DNA of 36,937 nucleotides from Candidatus Melainabacteria bacterium (GCA_023250205.1 JAHFBE010000021.1:1-36937); one strand, 5' to 3'; counted from the stretch's first letter, positions 1 through 7,972 are shown. Program-made: numbers and translations. The notes: generated by a model from the letters alone, not told the origin.

Positions 1-2
1 AG

Positions 3-218
3 GTTATAAAGAAAGCAATGGCTCAGTTACCGGAACAGTTTAGAACGGCAATCGTCCTCCGAGAATTGCAGGGTTTAAGCTATGAAGAAATAGCAGTTTC
101 AATTGGTTGTGAACTCGGAACGGTAAAAAGTAGAATTGCAAGAGCAAGGGGCAGATTACAAGAAGTTTTAAGCCCTTATTTAGAAAGAGAAGAACAAAAA
201 GCTGTAAATGGGAATTGA
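3..218 (+). CDS. ECF-type RNA polymerase sigma factor, 3' part only
   Basis: The reading frame is open from the left window edge, so this is the C-terminal end of a gene that starts outside. What is visible is sigma region 4: a LPEQFRTAIVLRELQGLSY stretch followed by a helix-turn-helix (SYEEIA, then GTVKSRIARARGRL), the part of sigma-70 family proteins that contacts the -35 element. The run before the first internal ATG (at 18) is also in frame, so that ATG is internal. The short tail rich in E and K after the HTH is typical of RpoE/SigW-like ECF sigmas. It overlaps the next gene by 11 bp, as is usual for a sigma/anti-sigma pair, and that supports co-translation. The regulon cannot be told from this fragment. 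Confidence 0.85.
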   Translation, partial: VIKKAMAQLPEQFRTAIVLRELQGLSYEEIAVSIGCELGTVKSRIARARGRLQEVLSPYLEREEQKAVNGN

Positions 219-558
219 TGATGAAAATAAAGACAAGCCTTATGACCAGTTAAGTGAGTTGTTAAAGAAGCATTATAAGCCCAGTAAAGAAATTGATTCA
301 GACGTTTTTGTTAATAATGTTTTAAAAAAGATTGATTCTTTATTTCATAAAGAAATATTCTCTACTTATTGTTTTGATAATAATGGAGAGACTATTTCTG
401 ATGAGGAACGTTATTGGCTTGGGCTAGAAGAATATTTGCAGAATAAACTTCCTTCTTTAAAGCATAAAACTATTACTGATCATTTGTTGAAATGTAAGGA
501 TTGTAGAAAAAACTATACAGATCTCATGAGTAAAAAAAAAGAACTTAGTTTTGTATAA
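208..558 (+). CDS. putative zinc-binding anti-sigma factor
   Basis: A 116-aa soluble protein whose ATG lies inside the end of the sigma gene. Near its C-terminus it has H-x3-C-x2-C (HLLKCKDC), the zinc-finger signature of the ZAS/zf-HC2 anti-sigma domain. The preceding segment (DEERYWLGLEEYLQNKL) fits the helix that normally comes before it. There is no membrane segment, so it would act in the cytoplasm, unlike RseA-type anti-sigmas. The N-terminal half is charged and unrecognised. Its role as a partner of the sigma factor is inferred from the motif and the 11-bp overlap. No other plausible family was recognised. Confidence 0.6.
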   Translation: MGIDDENKDKPYDQLSELLKKHYKPSKEIDSDVFVNNVLKKIDSLFHKEIFSTYCFDNNGETISDEERYWLGLEEYLQNKLPSLKHKTITDHLLKCKDCRKNYTDLMSKKKELSFV

Positions 559-563
559 AAACG

Positions 564-1559
564 TTACTTTTCAAGATTGATTCTTTTTGTATAAAATTTA
601 TTTAAGACTTTATTTCCAAGGATTACTTCATTCTTATTTATTTCTAGTAATTTCAATCCTTTATAAGAATCACCTTTTTTTAAGACTTCAATAAAATTAT
701 TAGCCTTATTCTTAATTATTGCAGTACTTTCACCGTTTGGATTGTTGACAATGCCAGAAAGTTCGATTTGCTCTGCAATTTTGTCGAGATCTTCCAATGG
801 CAATTTTGATTTTTGTTCTTGATTTTCTCCTTCGTTATTGTTGTTATATTTTGGTAACCAACTTTCACTAAGGTACATTTTTTGTAGTCCTTCATTTTCT
901 TTTGATTCTTGGATTTGAACTGAAACAGGCTTTAGCTTGCTTCTTTCAACCATTACCTCTTTTCTCAGAGGAATTGACTCCAGTGTTGGTTTTTTTTTAG
1001 TTGTTGTCATAACCAGTGCTTTTCTTGTTGCTGAAGCCAGTTTAGGAAGGTCTAAGTTAATTAGATCTTTTGGTTTATTAGCTTCTATCTTTGAATTAGA
1101 TTCGGTTTCAGAGATTGGCTCCTTTTTACTTTTTTCTGGGGTTATTACGGTTTGTAATGTGGCTAATTTAGGGAGCTCATTAGCAATATTCTTTTTTTGT
1201 AATGATTCCTTAGTGTCTTTAGTTGCCAGGGAGGTTTTGCTTATAGTAATCTTTTTCTTATTTTCTATAACTATATTCTTATTTGTATTTTCTTTCTCTG
1301 TGACAGGTTTAGTTTTATTAGGAGCTATTTTGAAATTTTGTTCTTGAGAAACTATTAAAATTTTATTTTCTTTATCCTCTTTTTTAGCTTGAAAATCTTG
1401 TGGTGCTTGTTTCCTATAGGTTTTCTTTTTGCTTGAAGCTATCTTTCTATGCTTATTCTCCATCGAAGAATTGGTAAACCAGAATGACCAAAAAGCTATT
1501 AAGGATATGCAAATAATTATCCTTAAATAAAAAACTATTTTTTCTTTTTCTATAATCAA
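564..1559 (-). CDS. membrane-anchored GspC/PilP-like protein
   Basis: 331 aa. There is one membrane helix near the N-terminus (about residues 8-27), then a long lysine- and serine-rich low-complexity linker (about 35-240). The C-terminal domain (about 265-325) carries LSGIVNNPNGESTAIIKNK, a GDSYKGLKLLEI turn and a NEVIL strand. That is the pattern of the homology region of type II secretion protein C and type IV pilus PilP: a small periplasmic beta domain that binds the outer-membrane secretin. The start is TTG, chosen because AGGAAAG lies just upstream (1564-1570). The gene is convergent with the anti-sigma gene, with a 5-bp gap. No other secretion or pilus gene is present here, so the machine it serves is unknown. 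Confidence 0.55.
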   Translation of the reverse strand: MIIEKEKIVFYLRIIICISLIAFWSFWFTNSSMENKHRKIASSKKKTYRKQAPQDFQAKKEDKENKILIVSQEQNFKIAPNKTKPVTEKENTNKNIVIENKKKITISKTSLATKDTKESLQKKNIANELPKLATLQTVITPEKSKKEPISETESNSKIEANKPKDLINLDLPKLASATRKALVMTTTKKKPTLESIPLRKEVMVERSKLKPVSVQIQESKENEGLQKMYLSESWLPKYNNNNEGENQEQKSKLPLEDLDKIAEQIELSGIVNNPNGESTAIIKNKANNFIEVLKKGDSYKGLKLLEINKNEVILGNKVLNKFYTKRINLEK

Positions 1560-1563
1560 CTAT

Positions 1564-1570
1564 CTTTCCT
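1564..1570 (-). promoter_or_regulatory. Shine-Dalgarno site fixing a TTG start
   Basis: On the minus strand this reads AGGAAAG, with its AGGA core 7 nt before the TTG at 1559. It is the only good ribosome-binding site near the 5' end of the GspC/PilP-like gene, so it supports the TTG as start. Confidence 0.5.
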
Positions 1571-1684
1571 GTTTGTTTATAATATATTCTGTATATCTCT
1601 GGATTGAAAATTAAAGAAATTAAAGCTACGTGTTAACATAATTGTAACTACTCAGTAATCTCTAATGAACATAATAAAACAATT

Positions 1685-1693
1685 GGAAGTGAG
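1685..1693 (+). promoter_or_regulatory. Shine-Dalgarno site of ftsE
   Basis: GGAAGTGAG ends 6 nt before the GTG at 1700 and 15 nt before the in-frame ATG at 1709. The spacing favours the GTG as the start of ftsE. Confidence 0.5.
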
Positions 1694-1699
1694 CTGGTA

Positions 1700-2392
1700 G
1701 TGAGTAATATGATTCAACTAATTAATGTAACCAAGATCTATAACGAGCTTAAAGCTTTAGACAATGTAAGCCTTGAGATTTCCCAGGGAGAAATGGTTTT
1801 TTTAGTAGGTCCTAGTGGTGCAGGGAAATCTACCATAATGAAATTGTTATATAGAGAAGAAAAACCCACATCAGGACAAGTTTTTGTCTCAAATGTTGAT
1901 GTCTCAAGATTGCCAAATGGGCAGACGCCACTTTTACGAAGGAGAATGGGTATAGTATTTCAGGATTTTAAATTGCTGCCTAATAAAACTTCTTATGAAA
2001 ATATAGCTTACCCTTTATATGCTATTGGTATGGACAGGAGTGAAATAAAAAAAAGGGTTCATGGTGCTCTTAAAGTAGTTAATTTAACAAATAAAGCAAA
2101 TGATTTTCCAAAAACTCTTTCAGGTGGTGAGCAACAAAGAGTTGGAATTGCAAGAGCAATAGTACAAGGACCTTCTTTATTAATAGCAGATGAACCTACT
2201 GGAAATTTAGATCCAGCGACTTCAATGGAAATTTTTCAATTGCTTGAAAGAATCAATCAAAGAGGAACGACTGTAATTGTTGCTACTCATAATCAGCAGA
2301 TGGTAGATCAGATGAGGAGAAGAGTAATCTGTTTAAGTAGTGGGAAAATAGTTAGCGATGTTGTGGCTGGAACTTATTCCTCGAGGACATAA
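1700..2392 (+). CDS. ftsE: cell division ATP-binding protein FtsE
   Basis: 230 aa, the usual FtsE length. It is the ABC ATPase of the FtsEX complex, which couples septal peptidoglycan hydrolysis to cell division at the inner membrane. Visible motifs are Walker A GPSGAGKST (37-45), the Q-loop VFQDFKLLP (about 87-95), the ABC signature LSGGEQQ (140-146), Walker B LLIADEPTGNLD (160-171) and the H-loop in VATHN. FDYLLP/FQDFKLLP next to the Q-loop is characteristic of FtsE rather than of other small ABC ATPases. The GTG start is set by the GGAAGTGAG site. It is followed after 2 bp by ftsX, its membrane partner, so the two are surely co-transcribed. Confidence 0.95.
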   Translation: MSNMIQLINVTKIYNELKALDNVSLEISQGEMVFLVGPSGAGKSTIMKLLYREEKPTSGQVFVSNVDVSRLPNGQTPLLRRRMGIVFQDFKLLPNKTSYENIAYPLYAIGMDRSEIKKRVHGALKVVNLTNKANDFPKTLSGGEQQRVGIARAIVQGPSLLIADEPTGNLDPATSMEIFQLLERINQRGTTVIVATHNQQMVDQMRRRVICLSSGKIVSDVVAGTYSSRT

Positions 2393-2394
2393 AA

Positions 2395-3282
2395 ATGAAT
2401 CTTTCAATTAGAAAACTAAGAATGGCTTATAGAATGTTTTATGAAACAATTCAGGATATTTGGCGTGGAGGATGGTCTAACTGGATAGTTGTAAGTATAT
2501 TAACCTCAGTCTTGGTGATTTTTGGGTTTGTTTTGCAGGTATCTTTTGGATTAAATGTTATTGGTCAGAAGTTGACTGATCAGATGGAATTTTCTGTTTA
2601 TCTGGCAAATGATGTTGAGATAAAATCTCTGGCAGAGAAAATAGGGAAGATTCCATATGTAAAAAGAATTGAAGTGATAGATAAAGAAATAGCATGGCAT
2701 GAATTTAAAAAGAATTTTACGGTTAGTGATGATTTCCCAAACCCACTACCAGATACTATTCATGTAAGAGTCTTGAAACCGGAGAATCTAAAATCTACTA
2801 TTACTAAAGTAAAGAATATGCCTGGTGTAATTGATGTGAACTATGCACCTGGTGTATTAGGCTTCATAAATAAGTTCAGGAATTTTCTGCAGGTTATAGG
2901 TACAGCTATTGCTATTCTCCTTGCTTTTGTAACCATCGTAGTTACTGGAAATACGATTCAACTTGTTATTCATTCGCGTCAAAATGAAATTGAGGTTCTA
3001 AGGCTTATGGGAGTTGATGATTGGTATATTAGAGGTCCGTTAATTCTTCAGGGAATTTTTTATGCAATTATCGCTGCTACTATTGCAATTATTCCATTGT
3101 ATACATTACATTCATTCTTCTGGGAAACAGCACAAAACTTTATTGGGAATGTTTTACCTACGGGTTTACCAAGATATTGTGCATCTAATATTCTAAGAAT
3201 TTATTATATTCTTTTAATTGCAGGTGTTATTGTAAGTGGTTCCGGATGTGTTTGGTCAACAAGAAAGTATTTAAAAATCTAG
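2395..3282 (+). CDS. ftsX: cell division permease-like protein FtsX
   Basis: 295 aa with the FtsX layout. There is a cytoplasmic N-terminus, TM1 at about 28-50 and an extracytoplasmic domain at about 55-160 (with the I-x-YVKRIEVIDKE and PGVIDVNYAPGV segments typical of the FtsX external domain). Three further helices follow at about 165-190, 215-240 and 265-290. QNEIEVLRLMGV is the cytoplasmic coupling segment that contacts FtsE. FtsX has no transport role; it passes the FtsE ATPase state to periplasmic murein hydrolase activators. It begins 2 bp after ftsE. Confidence 0.93.
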   Translation: MNLSIRKLRMAYRMFYETIQDIWRGGWSNWIVVSILTSVLVIFGFVLQVSFGLNVIGQKLTDQMEFSVYLANDVEIKSLAEKIGKIPYVKRIEVIDKEIAWHEFKKNFTVSDDFPNPLPDTIHVRVLKPENLKSTITKVKNMPGVIDVNYAPGVLGFINKFRNFLQVIGTAIAILLAFVTIVVTGNTIQLVIHSRQNEIEVLRLMGVDDWYIRGPLILQGIFYAIIAATIAIIPLYTLHSFFWETAQNFIGNVLPTGLPRYCASNILRIYYILLIAGVIVSGSGCVWSTRKYLKI

Positions 3283-3283
3283 T

Positions 3284-3306
3284 AAGGACAGTCCTAGGAT
3301 GTCCTT
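3284..3306 (+). repeat. small nested hairpin between ftsX and ispE
   Basis: AAGGACA (3284-3290) and TGTCCTT (3300-3306) form a 7-bp stem with a 9-nt loop. Two smaller alternative hairpins (AGGAC/GTCCT and AGGA/TCCT) share the same bases, so the RNA could switch between folds. It lies directly after the ftsX stop and 9 nt before the ispE ATG. There is no U-tract, so a terminator is unlikely; a processing or translation-control structure is possible. Confidence 0.35.
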
Positions 3307-3315
3307 TAAACGATT

Positions 3316-4146
3316 ATGAATAATAAAATCGTTAAACTAAAATCCTCCAGCAAAATAAATTTAGCTTTATGGATAAAAGAAAAACGCCCAGACGGATATC
3401 ATGAGATTGAGACAATCTTTTATGAGAATAAAAGTTTGTTTGATGAACTAGAGATTCAGTTCTCTGAAGACACAAAAACTTCTATAGAAATTTCATTTAA
3501 GCAAGATGATTTAAATAAACTTATTCCTGTAAATGAAAACCTTATGTATAAGGCAGCATTGTTATTTCTTGAAAAACTTGGAACAACTGGAAAATGTAAG
3601 ATTGAAATTAATAAAAATATTCCACTTGAAGCTGGATTAGGTGGTGGTAGTTCAAATGCTGCTTTTGTATTGAAAGGATTAAATGAAATTTTTGATTATC
3701 AGCTTCATGAGAGTGAATTGTTGCTTCTTTCTAAGCAAATTGGTTCGGATGTTTCCTTCTTTATTTATGGAGGTACCTGTCTTGCTAAAGGAAGAGGAGA
3801 GTGTTTGAGCAGATTAGAAAATAAATTGAACTTAGATATTAAAATTGAAAAATTAAAGGATATTTCTGTCTCTACTAAGTGGGCTTATGAGCAGATTGAC
3901 TCAAGAGAATTTTTTGCAGAGCATGATTTGGAAATAAAGAATTTAATACGTGCAATGAAAAATCAGGATTATGAATTGTTCTTTAATAATATATTTAATG
4001 ATTTTGAAATGGTTGTTCTTTCATACTATCCCCAGCTAATTAATCTTAGAAAAAGATTCCTAGATGAAGGATTTAAAGTTTCAGGTCTATGTGGTTCTGG
4101 TTCTGCTATATATGGTATTAAACAAATTACCCACGTGACTTCTTAA
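3316..4146 (+). CDS. ispE: 4-diphosphocytidyl-2-C-methyl-D-erythritol kinase
   Basis: 276 aa, slightly short for the family. IspE phosphorylates the 2-hydroxyl of CDP-methylerythritol with ATP in the MEP isoprenoid pathway. Visible features are SSKINLALWIKEKRPDGYHE at the N-terminus, with the catalytic Lys13 position, then the GHMP kinase loop PLEAGLGGGSSNAA (103-116) and catalytic Asp145 in GSDVSFF. A C-terminal GLCGSGSAIYG motif follows. Its product feeds the undecaprenyl carrier made by uppS and recycled by uppP elsewhere in the window. It follows ftsX after a 33-bp gap that contains a hairpin. Confidence 0.93.
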   Translation: MNNKIVKLKSSSKINLALWIKEKRPDGYHEIETIFYENKSLFDELEIQFSEDTKTSIEISFKQDDLNKLIPVNENLMYKAALLFLEKLGTTGKCKIEINKNIPLEAGLGGGSSNAAFVLKGLNEIFDYQLHESELLLLSKQIGSDVSFFIYGGTCLAKGRGECLSRLENKLNLDIKIEKLKDISVSTKWAYEQIDSREFFAEHDLEIKNLIRAMKNQDYELFFNNIFNDFEMVVLSYYPQLINLRKRFLDEGFKVSGLCGSGSAIYGIKQITHVTS

Positions 4147-4325
4147 ATAAACCTTAACTATATGATCTTATTTGATCTTTTCTTTTAGTGATACCCCGCA
4201 CTATATAAAGAAATAGTACATTTTGAATAAGCTATTTAATTTAATCTTAATGGATTTTTGTCAATATTCTTATGTGAGTAGTCTATGTATTATATAGATT
4301 ACTTCCAATTAAGGATTGTGCATAA

Positions 4326-5210
4326 ATGTTTATTTTAGATATAACAGCTCCAGATGGAAGACCTAATAGGCCAGCTTTTATTGCTGAACCTTCTGCTCTA
4401 CCGTTAAACAATGGTCAAAACAGAAATGGAAATAATCGTGCTCCAAGGTTTGATTCAGCTGGTGGAGTTATTAATCAGGCACTAGGTCTTGGTATAGAAC
4501 CTGCAGATGCACGACTGTCTCCAATTTTCAGGAGAGTTTTGCAATTGTTTGAAGGGCATCCCAGACAGGAAGAAATTTCTACTTTACTTTTTGGAAGCCC
4601 GGAAACAAGATCAGCTTTTATAGCACATAATTTTTCACAAGAGTTTGCAGATAGCATATCTGATATGGATGATACGGAGCGACAGCAAGAAATTGAAATG
4701 GTTGCAATAGTTGGAAGCATAGATCCAAATCCAAATGGTCCACTTAGAACGCTTTTAGGTATGGTTGGTGGTTTACAATTTTCTGAAGCAATTGGAATGG
4801 CACTGTCAAAAATCAGTAGTTTGAACCAACTTGCACAATTCCTAGCACAACAGGAAGCAAGGCGTGGTAATGCCGGACAGGCAAGAGAATATGCAGCAGC
4901 TGTTGGTGGAGCAGGTTCTTTATCTGTACCTGCAGCAAGTACTATTGGTGGTGATTTTTCTATATCAGGACTTTCGTTTACATCTTTTGCCCCACCTAGT
5001 CTCCAATCCGAAACTGCTTTAGTGTCAATTAATGTTAATGCTGTGGTTGATAATGCGGTTGGAACTGCAAATAGAGTTGTTTCAAGAAGAGAGAGGGGTG
5101 CACAATTACAGGCTAGAAGAGAGCAAGTATTAGATAGTCTTAGTGCCACTGCAGATCCTACAAGAATTGCACACCTGAGACATGAGCTTGGTGAAATAGG
5201 TCGTGCTTAA
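4326..5210 (+). CDS. hypothetical protein, Asn/Gly-rich N-terminus, no family recognised
   Basis: 294 aa. Residues 1-45 are rich in Pro, Asn, Gly and Arg. Residues 60-180 look helical (RVLQLFEGHPRQEEIS, ISDMDDTERQQEIEMV, ALSKISSLNQLAQFLAQ). A small-residue, Ser/Ala/Val-rich stretch follows (about 190-255), then a basic helical C-terminus rich in Arg and Glu. There is no signal peptide or membrane helix. The composition contrasts with the Lys/Ile/Asn-rich neighbours, with more Arg, Ala and Gly. It stands alone after a 179-bp gap that may hold its own promoter, and it shares its stop with the acyltransferase on the other strand. I cannot assign a function; a structural or surface-exported protein is only a guess. 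Confidence 0.7.
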   Translation: MFILDITAPDGRPNRPAFIAEPSALPLNNGQNRNGNNRAPRFDSAGGVINQALGLGIEPADARLSPIFRRVLQLFEGHPRQEEISTLLFGSPETRSAFIAHNFSQEFADSISDMDDTERQQEIEMVAIVGSIDPNPNGPLRTLLGMVGGLQFSEAIGMALSKISSLNQLAQFLAQQEARRGNAGQAREYAAAVGGAGSLSVPAASTIGGDFSISGLSFTSFAPPSLQSETALVSINVNAVVDNAVGTANRVVSRRERGAQLQARREQVLDSLSATADPTRIAHLRHELGEIGRA

Positions 5211-6010
5211 GACATTGCTCTATCGTCTTTTTCAAGTTTTGTGTTAATAATTAAATCTAATTTTGGTTTTCTGTCCTTAGCTTTTTCAGACACTATTTTT
5301 GCTGGATTTCCTTGAACTTTAGCACCAGGTGGAATACTTTCAGTAACTATGCTACCTATCATTACTTCTGCACCCTCACCAATGGTGACAAAAGGTGAAA
5401 TGAGAGAGCCTGCGCCAATCTTCGAATATTTTTCAATAGTTACACCGGGTGCAATTTTTACTTCAGCACCAATATTTACTTTATTTTTGATAGTAACACC
5501 GGGTGAAATAGATACAAACCCTCCGATTGATACTTCTTCTCCGATATCGATATAACCTAAAATTACTTTTCCATTCTCTTCAAAAAGATGATTAAACATT
5601 CTTGTTCCCCATCCAATTGAACAACCTTTACGCAATCTGGTCCATCCCCTTAAAACAGGATCAAATGTTACTTCAGGTGCTACGAAAACATTCTCTTCAA
5701 TTACAAGTCCAGCAAGTTTTAAAATCGATTCTTTTAAAGGGTTCATAGGCATTAAACTTGCTACCTTGTTTAAGTATCCTCGATGAATCATATGTTCTTG
5801 TATCCCAAATTCAAAAGTAGAGAATGTAGCATTTCTTTTTGCATCTTCTTCATTAAGAGTGAAAACATAGTAAGCTCTGGGAGTATTTCTTTTTTTATTA
5901 TTCTGATCCCAATTTTTGATTTTCTTGTAGTACTTTCCCTGCTTATAAAAACTATCTATAAAATCCCTTGGATTTGACAATAACTCTTCTAACCAATAAC
6001 CGTTAATCAT
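5207..6010 (-). CDS. left-handed beta-helix (hexapeptide repeat) acyltransferase
   Basis: 267 aa. Residues about 100-235 are a run of hexapeptide turns ([IV]-G-x4), for example SIGGFVSISPGVTIKN, NIGAEVKIAPGVTIEK, KIGAGSLISPFVTIGE. They end in SIPPGAKVQGNPAKIV, the closing turn of sugar O-acetyl/acyltransferases that use acetyl-CoA or acyl-ACP. The N-terminal 90 residues are not a typical domain for this group and are rich in Lys, Asn and aromatic residues. The substrate is unknown; an envelope sugar is plausible given the nearby glycosyltransferases. Its stop TAA overlaps that of the plus-strand gene in a TTAA tetranucleotide. Confidence 0.8.
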   Translation of the reverse strand: MINGYWLEELLSNPRDFIDSFYKQGKYYKKIKNWDQNNKKRNTPRAYYVFTLNEEDAKRNATFSTFEFGIQEHMIHRGYLNKVASLMPMNPLKESILKLAGLVIEENVFVAPEVTFDPVLRGWTRLRKGCSIGWGTRMFNHLFEENGKVILGYIDIGEEVSIGGFVSISPGVTIKNKVNIGAEVKIAPGVTIEKYSKIGAGSLISPFVTIGEGAEVMIGSIVTESIPPGAKVQGNPAKIVSEKAKDRKPKLDLIINTKLEKDDRAMS

Positions 6011-6066
6011 ATTTTTTATTTACCCGATTGGATTTAATTATATACCCCTAGGAATTATCATTACAC

Positions 6067-7419
6067 CTATGGTATTTGAGCAATGCTTTGCCTCTCTACC
6101 TTTTTTAATGGATAACTTTGCCAGCGTTTGTGCCATAGCAAAATAGCTTTTGCAAGTAATTTGGGGTTATGCCTGACAAGATCCTCTTCTTTTATTAAAT
6201 TTCTGGCTACAATTCTTATTCCTAGTTTTTGGATTTCTTCTGCATCAATAAGTATAGGCTCCTGTTCTTTCTCTTTATATTTTTCTAGTAAGACTTCCGG
6301 GTGTCTGTCATTTGCAATAACAACATCAATTAAATTTGAACATTTTGCATGTTCTAAAACAGCAGAAACATGATTGCTAACTGTATATCCTGTTGTTTCA
6401 CCATGTTGGGTCATGATATTACAAACTAATACTTTATGAGCATTAGATTTTTTTATTGCACCAACGATTCCAGGGACAAGTAAATTTGGAATTATTGAAG
6501 TGTATAAGCTTCCTGGTCCAAGAATAATTAATTCAGCGTCCAGAATTGCATCTACTGCTTCAGGTTGGGTTTTTGGGTTACTTGGTTCACAGTATAATCT
6601 CTTTATTTTGCCTTTTGCTTCTGGGATTTTAGATTCACCCTCTATAACTCTGCCATCCTCCAGTTCAGCAATGAGTTTCATTGGTTCGGGGGATGATGGA
6701 AGAACTGTTCCACGACTTCTTAAAATAAGTCCCGCAGCTTGAACAGCTTTAATAAAGTCCCCACCTACAACCTCTTTAAGAGCAGTTAAAAATAGGTTGC
6801 CAAAGCTGTGACCTTCAAGATTTTGTCCACTTTTAAAACGATACTGAAAAAGTTCAGTAATTATTTCATCTTCATCAGCAAGGGCTGCTATGCAATTTCG
6901 AATGTCTCCTGGTGGAATTATTCCCAATTCCTCTCTTAACTTTCCTGAGCTTCCTCCATCATCAGCAACAGTAACAATTGCTGTTATATTTGCAGTGTAG
7001 AACTTAAGCCCTGAAAGCAATGTACTTAAACCTGTTCCACCACCAATTACAACAATCTTAACTCCTCTTTTTAACGAATGAAGTCTGTCTAGAGCTTCTA
7101 AAACAGATGAATCTGCCATTTCTGGAGCAAGTGCTTTTAATACTTCTTTATTTGCATAAATTATTGCAATAATAACCAACAATGCTCCTAATGCAATTGC
7201 AATAAGTCCTGAAATATAGGTAGGTATTAGCTTTGCTGTAAATTCTATAGCGTGCCAAAAAATCCCACGCAATCTCGTTACAGGTCTTAATTGAAATAAA
7301 AGAGCTGCTCCAAAAAGCCCAAACATTGAACCAATAAAACCTATAAGGATCCACTTCTTCAATCCTGGTAGTGAATAGCGCCTTAGATTCAAATCGGTAA
7401 TTTTACGAAACACAGTCAC
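6067..7419 (-). CDS. yvcK: YvcK/CofD-family protein (gluconeogenesis factor) with N-terminal membrane helices
   Basis: 450 aa. Two membrane helices (about 22-44 and 66-88) come before a cytoplasmic YvcK domain with GGGTGL (126-131), TVADDGGSSGKLR (151-163), PPGDIRNCIAAL and a long conserved C-terminal half (LGPGSLYTSIIPNLLV, CNIMTQHGETTGYT). YvcK proteins bind UDP-sugars and link central carbon flux to peptidoglycan precursor synthesis. The added N-terminal helices are common in cyanobacterial-type YvcK and absent from the Bacillus protein. Its ATG lies 17 bp inside the upstream RapZ-like gene, matching the conserved rapZ(yvcJ)-yvcK gene order of many bacteria and suggesting translational coupling. 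Confidence 0.9.
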   Translation of the reverse strand: MTVFRKITDLNLRRYSLPGLKKWILIGFIGSMFGLFGAALLFQLRPVTRLRGIFWHAIEFTAKLIPTYISGLIAIALGALLVIIAIIYANKEVLKALAPEMADSSVLEALDRLHSLKRGVKIVVIGGGTGLSTLLSGLKFYTANITAIVTVADDGGSSGKLREELGIIPPGDIRNCIAALADEDEIITELFQYRFKSGQNLEGHSFGNLFLTALKEVVGGDFIKAVQAAGLILRSRGTVLPSSPEPMKLIAELEDGRVIEGESKIPEAKGKIKRLYCEPSNPKTQPEAVDAILDAELIILGPGSLYTSIIPNLLVPGIVGAIKKSNAHKVLVCNIMTQHGETTGYTVSNHVSAVLEHAKCSNLIDVVIANDRHPEVLLEKYKEKEQEPILIDAEEIQKLGIRIVARNLIKEEDLVRHNPKLLAKAILLWHKRWQSYPLKKVERQSIAQIP

Positions 7420-7822
7420 CCGTCTCTTTAGTTCTAAGTATAGTATATTTTTTTAACTCTCTGTGTCTAATAGATAGTTCGCTACAAAGGTCATTCTTAT
7501 CAGCAAGATATTTAGCTAAGCATTCTGTTATATAAGGGGATCTATGTTGTCCGCCAGTACAACCAATTGATATTATGATTTTTTCTTTATTAGCATACTT
7601 ATTAGACTTTAAAATATATTCTACCCAAGAAAATAGATTGTTCAGGAATTCGTCAATATTTTGATCCGCTTTGAAAAAATTTATTACCTCTTTATCTAAA
7701 CCAGTTAAATTTTTTAATTCATCCACATAGAAAGGGTTATTTAAGAATCGAACATCTATTAGGTAATTTGTATTTGGGATATCGTTTGTTTTAAAACCAA
7801 AAGAAATAATCTCTATAATCAT
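7403..7822 (-). CDS. stand-alone RapZ (YvcJ) C-terminal domain protein
   Basis: 139 aa, about half the usual RapZ length (about 280). It shows DVRFLNNP (23-30), LTGLD (39-43) and IGCTGGQHRS (86-95), with RHREL (119-123) near the end. These are the hallmarks of the RapZ C-terminal domain, which in E. coli binds GlmZ/GlmY small RNAs and senses the amino-sugar state. The N-terminal P-loop nucleotide-binding domain (GxSGAGKS) is completely absent. The start is followed upstream by only 150 bp before the divergent lepA, so there is no room for it. It overlaps yvcK by 17 bp, the normal operon partner of full-length RapZ, so it is a genuine reduced version rather than a fragment in foreign context. 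Confidence 0.85.
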   Translation of the reverse strand: MIIEIISFGFKTNDIPNTNYLIDVRFLNNPFYVDELKNLTGLDKEVINFFKADQNIDEFLNNLFSWVEYILKSNKYANKEKIIISIGCTGGQHRSPYITECLAKYLADKNDLCSELSIRHRELKKYTILRTKETGDCVS

Positions 7823-7942
7823 TTTATATAACTTCTATTTGCGTGAAGCTTCCTTGTTTCTAATCCTTTTACTGAATCAAATTCATTAAGTAAGCCTAGT
7901 GAATCCTTTTATAGTAATGCAATTTTATTTCCATGTATACTT

Positions 7943-7948
7943 TATAAT
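7943..7948 (+). promoter_or_regulatory. candidate -10 element of lepA
   Basis: TATAAT lies 24 bp before the lepA ATG, with a purine-rich GAAGAAA just ahead of the start. No good -35 hexamer is present at 16-18 bp, so this is tentative. Confidence 0.35.
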
Positions 7949-7972
7949 TATACCGAGCATATTGAAGAAAAC

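Noticed and set aside
18-20. ATG at 18 as the start of the sigma factor
   Set aside because: The frame is open to the window edge and only region 4 is present, so the true start lies outside.
937-1347. Open frame of 136 codons on the plus strand within the GspC/PilP-like gene
   Set aside because: Its hydrophobic Phe/Leu/Val-rich translation is the complement of the Lys-rich linker of the real gene.
4258-4293. Promoter of the 4326-5210 gene from TTGTCA
   Set aside because: No -10 hexamer lies at a normal distance; only poor matches such as TATGTA at 20 bp or TATTAT further on.
4475-5149. Long open frame (224 codons) on the minus strand inside the 4326-5210 gene
   Set aside because: It is fully antisense to a gene with better codon pattern, rich in Ser/Cys/Pro as expected for a shadow frame, and has no recognisable domain.
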